A stretch of DNA of 64,000 bases from CAVVFX01 sp963747535 (lineage in GTDB: Bacteria > Acidobacteriota > Terriglobia > Bryobacterales > Bryobacteraceae): positions 310,001 to 374,000 of the forward strand of contig CAVVFX010000025.1 of assembly GCA_963747535.1 (NCBI GenBank). Direction: 5' to 3'. Position 1 is the first letter of the stretch. Every line of letters begins with the position of its first letter. Position numbers and translations under genes: made by a program. The notes under the pieces are model-generated. The model was not told the origin of the DNA, searched no databases, and worked only from the letters and a program-made list of their open reading frames with translations. Positions 14,621 through 23,121 of this stretch are shown one piece after another.

Positions 14621-15796
14621 ATGAAAATCATCTATCACCACCGCACCCGGTCAACGGATGCGCAGCGGATCCATATTCTGGAGATCGCCGCAGCCTTTGA
14701 GGAACTGGGCCATCGGGTCCAGATCGTCTCGCTCGTTCCCACTGGTACGGCGCAGTGTGATGCCAGCCGCGACGCAGGCAATCCGCTCTGGCAACGACTC
14801 GCGCGTAGTATCCCGTTCGCCTATGAGATAGTTCAGCTCGGCTATAACCTGCTCGGCATCCCGATGCTTCTAGAAAAAGTGCTTCGGGAAAGAACCGGTT
14901 TTATATACGAGCGCTATTCGCTCTTCAACTTCACCGGAGTTGCGGTAGCCAGAATGTGCCGCATACCCATCATTCTGGAAGTCAATTCTCCGTTCGCTCT
15001 GGAGCAGGTGCGTGACAAAGACATCCGCCTGCATCGTTTTGCGCAGTGGACCGAAAAAGTTATCTGCAATCTGGCCACTCACGTAATCGTCGTTTCCACG
15101 CCGCTCCGCAGAATTATGGAGCACGCGGGCGTGAAGCCGGAAAAGATTCAGGTCATGACAAACGGCGTGCGCCTCGATCATTTTCAGCCTCAACTTATGG
15201 CCGGCATAACCCGGCAGTCTCTCGGCATTCAGAATGGCGAGACCGTGATCGGTTTTGTAGGGTGGTTCCGGAAATGGCACGGCCTCGAAAACCTACTCCA
15301 GGCATTCGTAGAATCCGGGTTGAGCGGTCGAGCCAAGGTGATGTTGATCGGCGACGGGCAGGCGATGCCGGACCTGCAGCGGTACGTCAAAGATCATCGT
15401 ATGGAAGGCGACGTGATCTTCACCGGTCCCTTGCCGCATGCGCAGGTGCCGGCATATGTGAGCCTGATCGATATTGCGGTGCAGCCGGCAGCCAATGAGT
15501 ATTGCTGCCCCATGAAGATCCTGGAATATATGGCGCTGGGCAAACCCATCGTGGCTCCCCGGCAGGAGAATATTCAGGACCTGTTGCGGGGTGAGGAGGA
15601 GGCGCAATACTTCACGCCTGGGGACGTGGAGAGCCTGGCGGGTGCGCTGAAAGCGCTGGTGGAGGATCCCGGGCGGGCCCGCCGGATGGGCGAACGGGCG
15701 CGGCGGGCGATTACAGAGCGCGGATTCCTGTGGAGGGAGAACGCCGCGAGAGTCGCGCGGATGATTAAACCGGAACAGCCGGCCGGCTCTCGATGA
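14621..15796 (+). CDS. Glycosyltransferase family 4
   Basis: 391 residues from ATG at 14621 (MKIIYHHRTRSTDAQRIHIL), 5 bases after the GT2 stop; longer upstream frames are overprinted on GT2. Two Rossmann domains of GT-B type: the N-terminal acceptor domain, and a C-terminal donor domain with GFVGWFRKWHGLENLLQAF, the VMLIGDG block and the CCPMKILEYMALGKPIVAPR nucleotide-sugar binding region (E-x7-E equivalent ends in KILEYMALGKP). It retains a sugar from a nucleotide donor and adds it to the lipid-linked acceptor. Its last 32 bp overlap the convergent asparagine synthase gene. Confidence 0.9.
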   Translation: MKIIYHHRTRSTDAQRIHILEIAAAFEELGHRVQIVSLVPTGTAQCDASRDAGNPLWQRLARSIPFAYEIVQLGYNLLGIPMLLEKVLRERTGFIYERYSLFNFTGVAVARMCRIPIILEVNSPFALEQVRDKDIRLHRFAQWTEKVICNLATHVIVVSTPLRRIMEHAGVKPEKIQVMTNGVRLDHFQPQLMAGITRQSLGIQNGETVIGFVGWFRKWHGLENLLQAFVESGLSGRAKVMLIGDGQAMPDLQRYVKDHRMEGDVIFTGPLPHAQVPAYVSLIDIAVQPAANEYCCPMKILEYMALGKPIVAPRQENIQDLLRGEEEAQYFTPGDVESLAGALKALVEDPGRARRMGERARRAITERGFLWRENAARVARMIKPEQPAGSR

Positions 15797-17612
15797 ACTG
15801 CTGATTCCAGAGCTGAAAGACCAGTAGAGAATAAATCTGATCGCTGCGGTCTTCGCGAGTGTGGCTATCGAGCACATGCTCGATCTCGTCGGCGGAGAGA
15901 AACTCCCGGGCTGCGCCTGAAGAGGCAAGCAGCGTTTCCCGCGCGAAATCGGCGAGGTCGGCTCGGAACCAGGATTTGGTGGGAACCGGGAAGCCCTTCT
16001 TCTCGCGGTACACGATCTCGCGTGGCAGCAGCGGCTCGGCTACTTTCTTCAGCAGGTACTTGGTCGTGCTTCCGTTGACCTTGAAGTGTTGCGGTAGACG
16101 AGCCGCGAATTCGATCAGGTGGTGATCGAGGAAGGGAACACGCAACTCGAGCGAATGCGCCATGCTCATGCGGTCGGCCTTCACCAGCAGGTCATCGGCC
16201 AGCCACGTTTTGATATCCAGGTACGACATGCGGGCCAACGGGCCGAGGCCGGCGGAGCGCTCATACGCAGCGGCCACAGAATCTATGGTGAAGGGGTGGT
16301 CCGGAGAAAGCCGACGGGCCTGCTCCCGAGAAAAGAGGCCGCCCACGCCTCCATATCGCCACTCCAGAGGACGCCCCAGCATGTCGGCGTATTTCCTGAC
16401 CTTGGTGTCGCCGGCGAAGCGGCTGAGAATGCTACCCGCGGCACGCGCCAGGGGCACGCGATTCGCTTTCTCGAATCCCAGCATACGGGCGTAGATGGGG
16501 TAGCCTCCGAAAAGCTCGTCGGAACCTTCTCCGGATAGAGCCACGGTCACCTTTCGGCGCGCGAACTCCGAGAGATGGAAGAGCGGGATGGACGCAGTAT
16601 CGCCCACCGGTTCATCCATATACCAGACGATCCTGGGCAATATATCGCGAAACGCGACAGGAGTGAGGTGGAATTCGTGATGGTCCGTGTGGAAATGCCG
16701 GGCGACGATGCGCGCGTAGCCCAGTTCGCTTTCGGGGCTGTCATAGCCGATGGAAAACGTCTTGATGTCGGCGACTCCGAGCTTCGCCATCAGGGCCACA
16801 ACGCAACTGGAGTCCAGGCCGCCGGAAAGGAAAGCGCCCAAGGGCACGTCGGCCACCAGGTGCGTCCGGAGAGCCTCCTGGAGAATGGCTCGGGTTTGCT
16901 CGATGGCTTCCGCTTCGGTGACGTTCAGCGGATCTTCGAGCGGAAGTTCCCAGTAGCGCTTTACCTGGACGCCCTTGACGGTCACGGTGACGGAGTGGCC
17001 GGGTTCGAGCTTGTGGACGCCGCGCAGCATGGTATTCGGAGCGATGATGTAGCGTCGACGCAGAAACTCGCCGATGGCGTCCGTATTCACCTCGCGGGGG
17101 ACGTCAGGGATCTCCAGCAGAGACTTGATCTCAGAGGCGAAGGCGAAACGCTCTCGATCGGCGTAATAGTAGAACGGCTTTATGCCAACGCGATCGCGTG
17201 CCGCGAAGAGAAGTCGCTGACGTTCATCCCAGATGGCGAAGGCGAACATGCCGCTCAACTTTTCGACACAGCTCTCGCCATATTCTTCCCAGGCGTGGAC
17301 GATAGTTTCGGTATCGGAGCGGGTACGGAAACGGTGGCCCCGGTTGACCAGATCCTGATACAACGACTGGAAATTGTAGATCTCTCCGTTGAAGACGATC
17401 CATACCGTGCCGTCCTCGTTGGACATCGGCTGATGTCCGCCGGAGAGATCGATGATGCTGAGGCGGTTAAAGCCGAGCCCAACGTTGCCGTTGACGTATG
17501 CGCCGTGATCGTCCGGCCCGCGGTGCCTCGCCACAGACCGCATCTGGTGGATGACGCTTTCCTCCACCGGGCGAGAGTTGTCGAAATAGAAGAGCCCGTT
17601 AATGCCGCACAT
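15765..17612 (-). CDS. asnB: Glutamine-dependent asparagine synthase-like amidotransferase, exosortase-associated
   Basis: 615 residues. Met1 is followed by Cys2 (nucleophile after Met removal) and the class II glutaminase signatures RHRGPDDHG (~30), GFNRLSIIDLSGGHQPM (~48-63) and FNGEIYN (~74-80). The synthetase half has the PP-loop SGGLDSS at 263-269 and an ATP-binding SGEGSDELFGGYPIY block. The N-terminal sequence matches the exosortase-A-associated amidotransferase subfamily found in exopolysaccharide clusters, which is thought to amidate a sugar acid or peptide component rather than free aspartate. It is the last gene of a minus-strand operon (GNAT, ACP, SDR, KAS III, GT4, this) and its start overlaps the GT4 stop by 14 bp. 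Confidence 0.93.
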   Translation of the reverse strand: MCGINGLFYFDNSRPVEESVIHQMRSVARHRGPDDHGAYVNGNVGLGFNRLSIIDLSGGHQPMSNEDGTVWIVFNGEIYNFQSLYQDLVNRGHRFRTRSDTETIVHAWEEYGESCVEKLSGMFAFAIWDERQRLLFAARDRVGIKPFYYYADRERFAFASEIKSLLEIPDVPREVNTDAIGEFLRRRYIIAPNTMLRGVHKLEPGHSVTVTVKGVQVKRYWELPLEDPLNVTEAEAIEQTRAILQEALRTHLVADVPLGAFLSGGLDSSCVVALMAKLGVADIKTFSIGYDSPESELGYARIVARHFHTDHHEFHLTPVAFRDILPRIVWYMDEPVGDTASIPLFHLSEFARRKVTVALSGEGSDELFGGYPIYARMLGFEKANRVPLARAAGSILSRFAGDTKVRKYADMLGRPLEWRYGGVGGLFSREQARRLSPDHPFTIDSVAAAYERSAGLGPLARMSYLDIKTWLADDLLVKADRMSMAHSLELRVPFLDHHLIEFAARLPQHFKVNGSTTKYLLKKVAEPLLPREIVYREKKGFPVPTKSWFRADLADFARETLLASSGAAREFLSADEIEHVLDSHTREDRSDQIYSLLVFQLWNQQFIESRPAVPV

Positions 17613-18831
17613 GATTGTATAGTTTCGGGTCTACGTCGGCTGGGGAATCTAAGCCGACGATCCTGCGCTGAATGTCAATGACTTCTCGGGCAACGTCCGT
17701 CCACGTGCGGGACCGCCCCCACGTTGAGATGGACCTTCGGTCCCACTGCTGATCGAGTCCGTGCTCCAGAGCGTTTGTCAGAGCGCCGACGTCTTTGGGA
17801 GGTACGGTGAGCCCAAATTGCTCCGACGGAAGCATGGCGCGAACTCCTCCGACATGAGATGCCACTACTGGTACGCCACAGGCCAAGGCTTCGTTCACCA
17901 CATTGGGCCAACCTTCGGTAAAACTGGCAAGGCAGAAAAGGTCAACTGCCGAGAGCAACTCCGCGAGGCCGTTGCGATCCACCCATCCGATAAAACGAAC
18001 CCGGTCGGCCAGGCCACAGGCCGAAACGCACTGGTGCAAGCGATCTTCAAACCGCGGGCCGCCCCGGGCGGTGCTGCCAACGATGAGCAACTCGACGTTG
18101 TGGCCTCGTTCCAGGAGGGACTTCACGGCCTGTATCACAAGATGATGTCCCTTGGCTTCGATCAACTCGCCAGCGCTCAGAATCAACTTGCGCTCGATCG
18201 GCAGGTCGTGACGCAGGCGCATCTGCTTCAAATCCTGGAGATGAAAAACTGTCGCGTCGATGCCGTTGGGTACCGTGCTGGCACGTTCGGGCGCAACGCC
18301 TTCCTGGATGGCGAAGGCGCGCAAATCTTCTGACACCGCAATGACGTGGCCGGCCCTGTGCATGGCCCATCGTAAGGCCTTACGTCGGTATCGATATTCA
18401 GCGAACATAGTCTCGCTGCCCCGAAGCGTAACGGTATAAGGGACGTGGAATGCAGCAGCCAGCAGACCTGCGGTAGCCCCTTCCGGGTAGCCGAAATGGG
18501 CATCGATCAAATCGAATGGGAAGGCTCTGCGGATTTGACGTACGAGCGGCAGCAACCGGAAGAACTGGCACGCAACGTTCAACGGAGTTCCGTTGGGTGG
18601 AAACAGCCAGCGGGGATGAAAGACTTCGATCGGGCCATCCTGCCGCACTATAGGAAATGTGCGTGATCGGAAAGGCTTACCCCCGGGGTTGGTGTAGTCC
18701 ACGAGCGGGATGGGTGCGATCACCTTTATCTTCTCTGACGTGGCCATGTGCAACAGGCGCGAACGAACGAAAAGTCCGAGACCAGGCTCGGCGGGATTCG
18801 GAAAAACGCTGCTCAGCGAAAGGATTTTCAT
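17599..18831 (-). CDS. Glycosyltransferase family 4
   Basis: 410 residues from ATG at 18831 (MKILSLSSVFPNPAEPGLGL), which overlaps the KAS III stop as ATGA. GT-B fold: FDLIDAHFGYPEGATAG and RGSETMFAEYR in the acceptor half, then LILSAGELIEAKGHHLVIQA, VRFIGWVDRNGLAELLSAVD and SFTEGWPNVVNEALACGVPV in the donor half, the last holding the E-x7-E motif. Close in design to WcaL/PelF-like sugar transferases. Four-base overlaps on one side and a 14-bp overlap on the other show tight coupling in the operon. The role is one step of repeat-unit assembly. Confidence 0.9.
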   Translation of the reverse strand: MKILSLSSVFPNPAEPGLGLFVRSRLLHMATSEKIKVIAPIPLVDYTNPGGKPFRSRTFPIVRQDGPIEVFHPRWLFPPNGTPLNVACQFFRLLPLVRQIRRAFPFDLIDAHFGYPEGATAGLLAAAFHVPYTVTLRGSETMFAEYRYRRKALRWAMHRAGHVIAVSEDLRAFAIQEGVAPERASTVPNGIDATVFHLQDLKQMRLRHDLPIERKLILSAGELIEAKGHHLVIQAVKSLLERGHNVELLIVGSTARGGPRFEDRLHQCVSACGLADRVRFIGWVDRNGLAELLSAVDLFCLASFTEGWPNVVNEALACGVPVVASHVGGVRAMLPSEQFGLTVPPKDVGALTNALEHGLDQQWDRRSISTWGRSRTWTDVAREVIDIQRRIVGLDSPADVDPKLYNHVRH

Positions 18832-19919
18832 GAGCCTGAAGGTGAGCTGGCCAGGAGTTCGTGTGTATCCAGGTCGGCTATTTTCGCAGCTTCGAATCCA
18901 AGTATAGGCCACTGGACTAGAGTTGCGCCCCATGAGTAGCCGACACCGAAGCCGACCATCATCACGAGTTGACCGGTCTTGAGCCGGCCGTCCTCTACTG
19001 CGTGTTTCAACGCGATGGGTATGCTGGAGGACACCGTGTTACCGCACGACGCCAGCCAAACGTAGAACTTCTCCGGCGGGATTTTGAGTTTTTTGCGCAG
19101 ATGGTCCAGCATATAACGGTTGGCTTGATGGAACACGAACAGATCGATATCCTGCAGTTGCTTGCCGGTACGAGCCAGTAGCTGCGAGACGCACTGAGGG
19201 ATCGCCTGCAAGGTGAAATTGAAGATTGCACCGCCATCCATGACCAGATTGTCAGCGCTGCGCCAGTTGCCATTCTCGTCGCAAACCGCTTGCGCGCTCT
19301 CGGGAGACGAAGGACGCCGCAAACCGCCTGCCGGCACCATGAGGTTGGCTGCTCCTTTGCCATCGGTTCCAAACTGGTAACCGCTCTTCAGTGCTTTCGA
19401 GCTTGCAGTAGCGCATACCAACGTGGCGGCAGCGGCATCGCCAAAAAGGGTACGAACGCTCTTGTCGCGGGGATGGATGAATTTGCTGTAGGTCTCGGCT
19501 GTAATGAGCAGGACCTTGGAAGCTTGACCGGACTGAATTAACCCCTGGGCCAGCCCAAGCCCGTACACAAAGCCGGAACAGCCTAGGTTGAAATCGAGCG
19601 CGCCCGCATGTGTGGGGATGCTGAGGCGGTCCTGGAGAATGCAGGCGGTGGTGGGCAGGAAGTAGTCTGGGCTTTGCGTGCACAGAAGAAGATAATCGAT
19701 TTCGCCTGGTTGGCAGGCGCCGCCGGCAAAGAGTTTTCGAGCGGCCGCCTCCGCTAGGTCGGAAGCGCATTCGTTTGCGGACACAACGTGGCGCTCCACG
19801 ATTCCAGTCTTCCTCTCAATCCTGTCTATAGTCCAATCGGGGAACTCCGCCGCCAGGTCCTCATTGGAAAGGACGTTGGTTGGGAGGTAGTACTCAATTG
19901 CCTGAATGGTTGCATCCAT
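18828..19919 (-). CDS. 3-oxoacyl-ACP synthase III-like enzyme
   Basis: 363 residues from ATG at 19919 (MDATIQAIEYYLP), preceded by GAGGA; the longer upstream frame lies inside the SDR gene. The thiolase-fold catalytic triad is complete: Cys114 in NLGCSG, His264 in FHQANR and Asn294 in CGNTVSSS. KAS III enzymes condense an acyl-CoA with malonyl-ACP and start fatty-acid-like chains. With the ACP and SDR genes just upstream it could make a short beta-keto or hydroxyacyl group, perhaps as an exopolysaccharide decoration. It could also replace housekeeping FabH; context favours a dedicated pathway. Confidence 0.9.
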   Translation of the reverse strand: MDATIQAIEYYLPTNVLSNEDLAAEFPDWTIDRIERKTGIVERHVVSANECASDLAEAAARKLFAGGACQPGEIDYLLLCTQSPDYFLPTTACILQDRLSIPTHAGALDFNLGCSGFVYGLGLAQGLIQSGQASKVLLITAETYSKFIHPRDKSVRTLFGDAAAATLVCATASSKALKSGYQFGTDGKGAANLMVPAGGLRRPSSPESAQAVCDENGNWRSADNLVMDGGAIFNFTLQAIPQCVSQLLARTGKQLQDIDLFVFHQANRYMLDHLRKKLKIPPEKFYVWLASCGNTVSSSIPIALKHAVEDGRLKTGQLVMMVGFGVGYSWGATLVQWPILGFEAAKIADLDTHELLASSPSGS

Positions 19920-19929
19920 AAGCCGTCCT

Positions 19930-20691
19930 CTATTGTGACGCGTAACCGCCATCCACGGAGAGGACGGTTCCTGTGATCCATCTTCCCGTGTCGGCGATGA
20001 GGTAGGCGATCGAATTAGCCACGTCCAACGGTGTCCCCAATCCAAGCGGCTGCGTCGCATCCACTAAGGCCGAGAGTTGCTCAGGCGTGAGCCCATCGGT
20101 GGTCTTCTCGTACATGTCTGTACGGACATAGGAGGGGGCAACACAGTTTACGCGGATTTGGCTTTTGGCCAACTCTACCGCGGCCGACTTTGCGAATGCG
20201 ATCAGCGCGCCCTTGCTGGCGCTGTAGGCCGACCGCGCCGGTGCGGCCAGCATCCCCGCGACGGAGGCCACCAGAACGATACTACTGTTCGCCTTATGGA
20301 GACGCTTGCGGGCAAACTCTTTTGTCAGGACCACGGCGGAATAGAAGTTGGTCCGCATCACTTCGTCCAAATGAGCGATTCCCAACACCCGCAGGGGCAT
20401 CAGCGAAGTGATTCCGGCACAGTGCGCCAATCCGCTAAAGGGCCCGACCTCTTCGGCTAGTCCGGCTAGCCATTGCGGGATTTCATCGAGCCGGGTGAGG
20501 TCAAAGGGGGCAACCCGATGGTGATCGCCCTCCATGAGGCGTGTTGTCTCATCGAGCCTCTCCTCACTGCGGCCAACCAGTACGATGCGCGCTCCGAGGC
20601 TGCTCAGCAAAACGGCCGTGCTCCGCCCGATCCCCGCCGAAGCGCCAGTGACGACAATCGACCTGCCACTGAGATCGAGGGGGTTGATCAT
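19930..20691 (-). CDS. Short-chain dehydrogenase/reductase (FabG-like)
   Basis: 253 residues. Classical SDR features: TGASAGIG (cofactor-binding glycine motif, ~15-22), the catalytic SAYSASK with Tyr and Lys (~155-162), a Ser in VLVASVAG, and PSYVRTDMY after it. FabG-type enzymes reduce 3-oxoacyl-ACP with NADPH. The gene starts inside the last bases of the ACP gene (ATGA) and ends 10 bp before the KAS III start, so the three form a mini fatty-acid-synthesis set. A role on a free sugar nucleotide is the main alternative. Confidence 0.85.
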   Translation of the reverse strand: MINPLDLSGRSIVVTGASAGIGRSTAVLLSSLGARIVLVGRSEERLDETTRLMEGDHHRVAPFDLTRLDEIPQWLAGLAEEVGPFSGLAHCAGITSLMPLRVLGIAHLDEVMRTNFYSAVVLTKEFARKRLHKANSSIVLVASVAGMLAAPARSAYSASKGALIAFAKSAAVELAKSQIRVNCVAPSYVRTDMYEKTTDGLTPEQLSALVDATQPLGLGTPLDVANSIAYLIADTGRWITGTVLSVDGGYASQ

Positions 20692-20927
20692 TTCGGGACG
20701 GCCTGAAGTTCCATAGTAACGGCAGCGAGGTCATCCACGCTCCGGCATGCGACTATGCGTTGGGCGGGGACGTTGACGCCGTATTTCTCATCAGCCATCG
20801 CGATGAAGCTGACGACGGTCACGGAATCCCAGGCTTCCAGGTCCGCCAGCAGTTCACCCCCTTTTATCGTGCCTGGATCAACGTCCAGCAATTCATCGAG
20901 ATGCCGATAAAACTCGTCTTTGTTCAC
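20688..20927 (-). CDS. Acyl carrier protein
   Basis: 79 residues, acidic, with LADLEAWDSVTVVSFIA around Ser35, the phosphopantetheine attachment site (usual motif DSL/V). The helix III region (KYGVNVPAQRIVACRSVDDL) is also typical. It is the second gene of the operon, 18 bp after the GNAT-like gene, and would carry the acyl chain for the KAS III and SDR encoded next. Presence of an ACP separate from the housekeeping one marks a dedicated acyl pathway in the polysaccharide locus. Confidence 0.9.
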   Translation of the reverse strand: MNKDEFYRHLDELLDVDPGTIKGGELLADLEAWDSVTVVSFIAMADEKYGVNVPAQRIVACRSVDDLAAVTMELQAVPK

Positions 20928-20945
20928 AGCGATACCTCCGTTTGT

Positions 20946-22058
20946 TCATGTAAGGAATGGGTAGGATAAGTCATGCAGGTAGAACGCATCGGAATCGACC
21001 ATCTGGATCTGCAGAGGCGGCGCGTTCGACAAGAGCCGCTGGGAGTCGTAGACCATGATGGCGCGATCGTTGCACTTTCGAAAGCCACAACGGCGGAAGA
21101 CTGAAGCCAGCCAGGGCAGGGAAGTCGCCGCCACAACTTCGCAAGTAGTGGCCAGGGATGCGGCGGTTTTCAAAGCAAGCCGGCAAACCGATTCCCAGCC
21201 GGCAGGTTCTTCCGAGTTCAGAAACATGTCGACGACGCGAGTCTGGCCGCGTACTTCGTTCAGGATGAAATACGCGCGCAATATGCCGTTGCAGGTAACA
21301 GAATACAGGCTGCAAGTGGCCGCCGGACAGTCGAGCAGGTAATTTACGAAGGCCGAAGAGCGCCGCCCGGGGCAGAATGTTTTGGGAACATACTGCGCAA
21401 CCAGTTCATCCAACCAGGCGCCGGCTCTCTCCAGGCGAGCGACAGACCACTCGCGGGTGGGCGAGCCTAACGGAAGCAAACTCCAGAGGACATTGCGGCC
21501 GAGGCGCGCGTTCTCGCGCAGGACCGACGGTTTAGGACGTTCGCGGTATTGACGGATAGGCCGGATGACGCGTCCGTAATACTCGAAAGTACCGTAAGGT
21601 TTGAATCCCATTTTCGGCAATAGACGCCGGGCTTGCGAGCTTCCGCCGATCGCCAGGACGGTATCCGTCAACTGCATCAAATGGCGGTAGAGGGTCACGC
21701 CTGCTCCGGCCACGGCGTGGTCCGCTGCCCAATCGAGCAAATGGCTGCATCCGACATCCCGTGAGGGAGTACGGAATGCGGTTGGCCAGATGCAGGCGTG
21801 AGCGGCGATGCGATTCGCTTGCCGCAGGATGTAACTCCGCGGTTTCGGCCAGTCCGGGCGAGGCACGAAAGCCTTCCATTCCAGTAATTGCGAGGAGGCG
21901 AGCACCTGCGGTCTATGCGGATCGGCAAAAGCGGAATCCAGGAATTCCCCGATCTCTTTCTGCTGAGGTACACTGGCGGAAACGATCTCAGGGGGTATCG
22001 ATGCGGATATAATTTGCTGGTCCATACCTTGCGATCTATTCTGCGCGAGACGTACCAT
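20946..22058 (-). CDS. GNAT-like acyltransferase-type protein
   Basis: 370 residues from ATG at 22058, or 359 from ATG at 22025 (MDQQIISASIPPEIVSASV), which has CAAGG close upstream. Two diverged GNAT-like segments appear: LEWKAFVPRPDWPKPRSYIL with AVAGAGVTLYRHLMQ, and a second after residue ~240 (AATCSLYSVTCNGILRAYFI, FRRCGFRKCNDRAIMVYD). The family could not be named; the context, immediately before an ACP gene, suggests an acyl-ACP-using transferase (inference). It diverges from the deacetylase gene at 22071 with at most 12-45 bp between starts. Confidence 0.7.
   Translation of the reverse strand: MVRLAQNRSQGMDQQIISASIPPEIVSASVPQQKEIGEFLDSAFADPHRPQVLASSQLLEWKAFVPRPDWPKPRSYILRQANRIAAHACIWPTAFRTPSRDVGCSHLLDWAADHAVAGAGVTLYRHLMQLTDTVLAIGGSSQARRLLPKMGFKPYGTFEYYGRVIRPIRQYRERPKPSVLRENARLGRNVLWSLLPLGSPTREWSVARLERAGAWLDELVAQYVPKTFCPGRRSSAFVNYLLDCPAATCSLYSVTCNGILRAYFILNEVRGQTRVVDMFLNSEEPAGWESVCRLALKTAASLATTCEVVAATSLPWLASVFRRCGFRKCNDRAIMVYDSQRLLSNAPPLQIQMVDSDAFYLHDLSYPFLT
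22018..22033 (+). promoter_or_regulatory. Possible sigma-54-like promoter of deacetylase
   Basis: TGGTCCATACCTTGCG with GG at 22019-22020 and GC at 22031-22032. The predicted start near 22044 gives a 27-base leader to the ATG at 22071. It lies over the start region of the divergent GNAT-like gene. Confidence 0.5.
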
Positions 22059-22070
22059 AGTGAACGGTAA

Positions 22071-23090
22071 ATGAGCAAAAAGGAATTATTGGCTGAAGCA
22101 CTCTTTCGTTCCGGCCTGGTGCGACCGATAGCCGGCCTGCTCCCTAAGCGGCTGATTGTCTTCTGTTATCATCGCATTCGTCCTGACACTCCGTCTGCGT
22201 ACTTGTTTGACGAAGGAGTACTAGGACCTTCCCAAGCCGAGTTTGAACGCCAGGTCAAATGGCTGAAAAGCAATTTCGACATTTTCTCGGAATCCGACAT
22301 TTTGGAACTGGTTTCCAATCCTTCGCTCTCCAACCGGGGCGTTGCCATCACGTTCGACGACGGCTATCGCGACAATTATGAACTAGCATATCCAGTTCTT
22401 CGGGCGCATGACGCACCTGCAATTTTCTTCCTGTGCCCGGGCCTGATCGACAGCGCGACCCTCGGTTGGTGGGATTTGATTCCATACTTCGTTAAACAAT
22501 CCGCCAAACCTGCCATCACGATCCGCGGAGAAGCCTTTCAACTGCGAGAAAGGAGACGCGATACGATCGAAGCGCTGCAGGACCGGATGAAACTACGTCC
22601 GGATGCCGAAACTGCCTCTCTTCTTGAGGAGTTGTCGCAGGCTTGTGAAGTCGCGCGCCCGGAGCAGGAACTTCAGGGGCAGCAGTTCATGACCTGGGAC
22701 CAGGCGAGGGAGGTGTCGCGTAATGGGATTTCAATCGGCTCGCACACCCATACCCACCGGGTTCTGGCCCGACTGGACGAGGAATCCCAACGTTGGGAAT
22801 TGCGTGAATCCAAAGTAGCTTTGGAAAAACATCTCGGGCAAGCGGTAAATACTATCGCTTACCCGGTGGGCCGTTACGGGAACTTCACTTCGGCGACGAT
22901 GCGCATTGCCGCCGAATGCGGTTATAAGGGCGCATTTTCGTTTCGAACAGGAGGAAACGCGCCTGCTGAAATGCACTCCTATAATATTCGGCGCATTTCA
23001 GCGGGTGACCGGTTAGACGCAACTTTTACATGCAGCGCCTACATGCCCAAGCTCTTCACCTGGGTTCAGGATGCGCCCACCGGCGTATAA
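22071..23090 (+). CDS. Polysaccharide deacetylase (NodB family)
   Basis: 339 residues. NodB motifs: TFDDGYRDNYELAYPVL with the two Asp (general base and metal ligand), the metal-binding HTHTHRVLARL and a late AYPVGRYGNF. There is no signal peptide, so it would act in the cytoplasm or at the inner membrane face, removing N-acetyl (or O-acetyl) groups from sugar intermediates. It is one of three such enzymes in the window (others at 31321-32331 and 49601-50473). It stands alone between the divergent acyl operon and the convergent dockerin gene. Confidence 0.9.
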   Translation: MSKKELLAEALFRSGLVRPIAGLLPKRLIVFCYHRIRPDTPSAYLFDEGVLGPSQAEFERQVKWLKSNFDIFSESDILELVSNPSLSNRGVAITFDDGYRDNYELAYPVLRAHDAPAIFFLCPGLIDSATLGWWDLIPYFVKQSAKPAITIRGEAFQLRERRRDTIEALQDRMKLRPDAETASLLEELSQACEVARPEQELQGQQFMTWDQAREVSRNGISIGSHTHTHRVLARLDEESQRWELRESKVALEKHLGQAVNTIAYPVGRYGNFTSATMRIAAECGYKGAFSFRTGGNAPAEMHSYNIRRISAGDRLDATFTCSAYMPKLFTWVQDAPTGV

Positions 23091-23121
23091 TGGCGTGAGA
23101 GATCAGCGGACTCGGTTTGTC

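Noticed and set aside
16575..17681. 368-codon plus-strand frame
   Set aside because: It is antisense to the asparagine synthase-like gene with no recognisable content.
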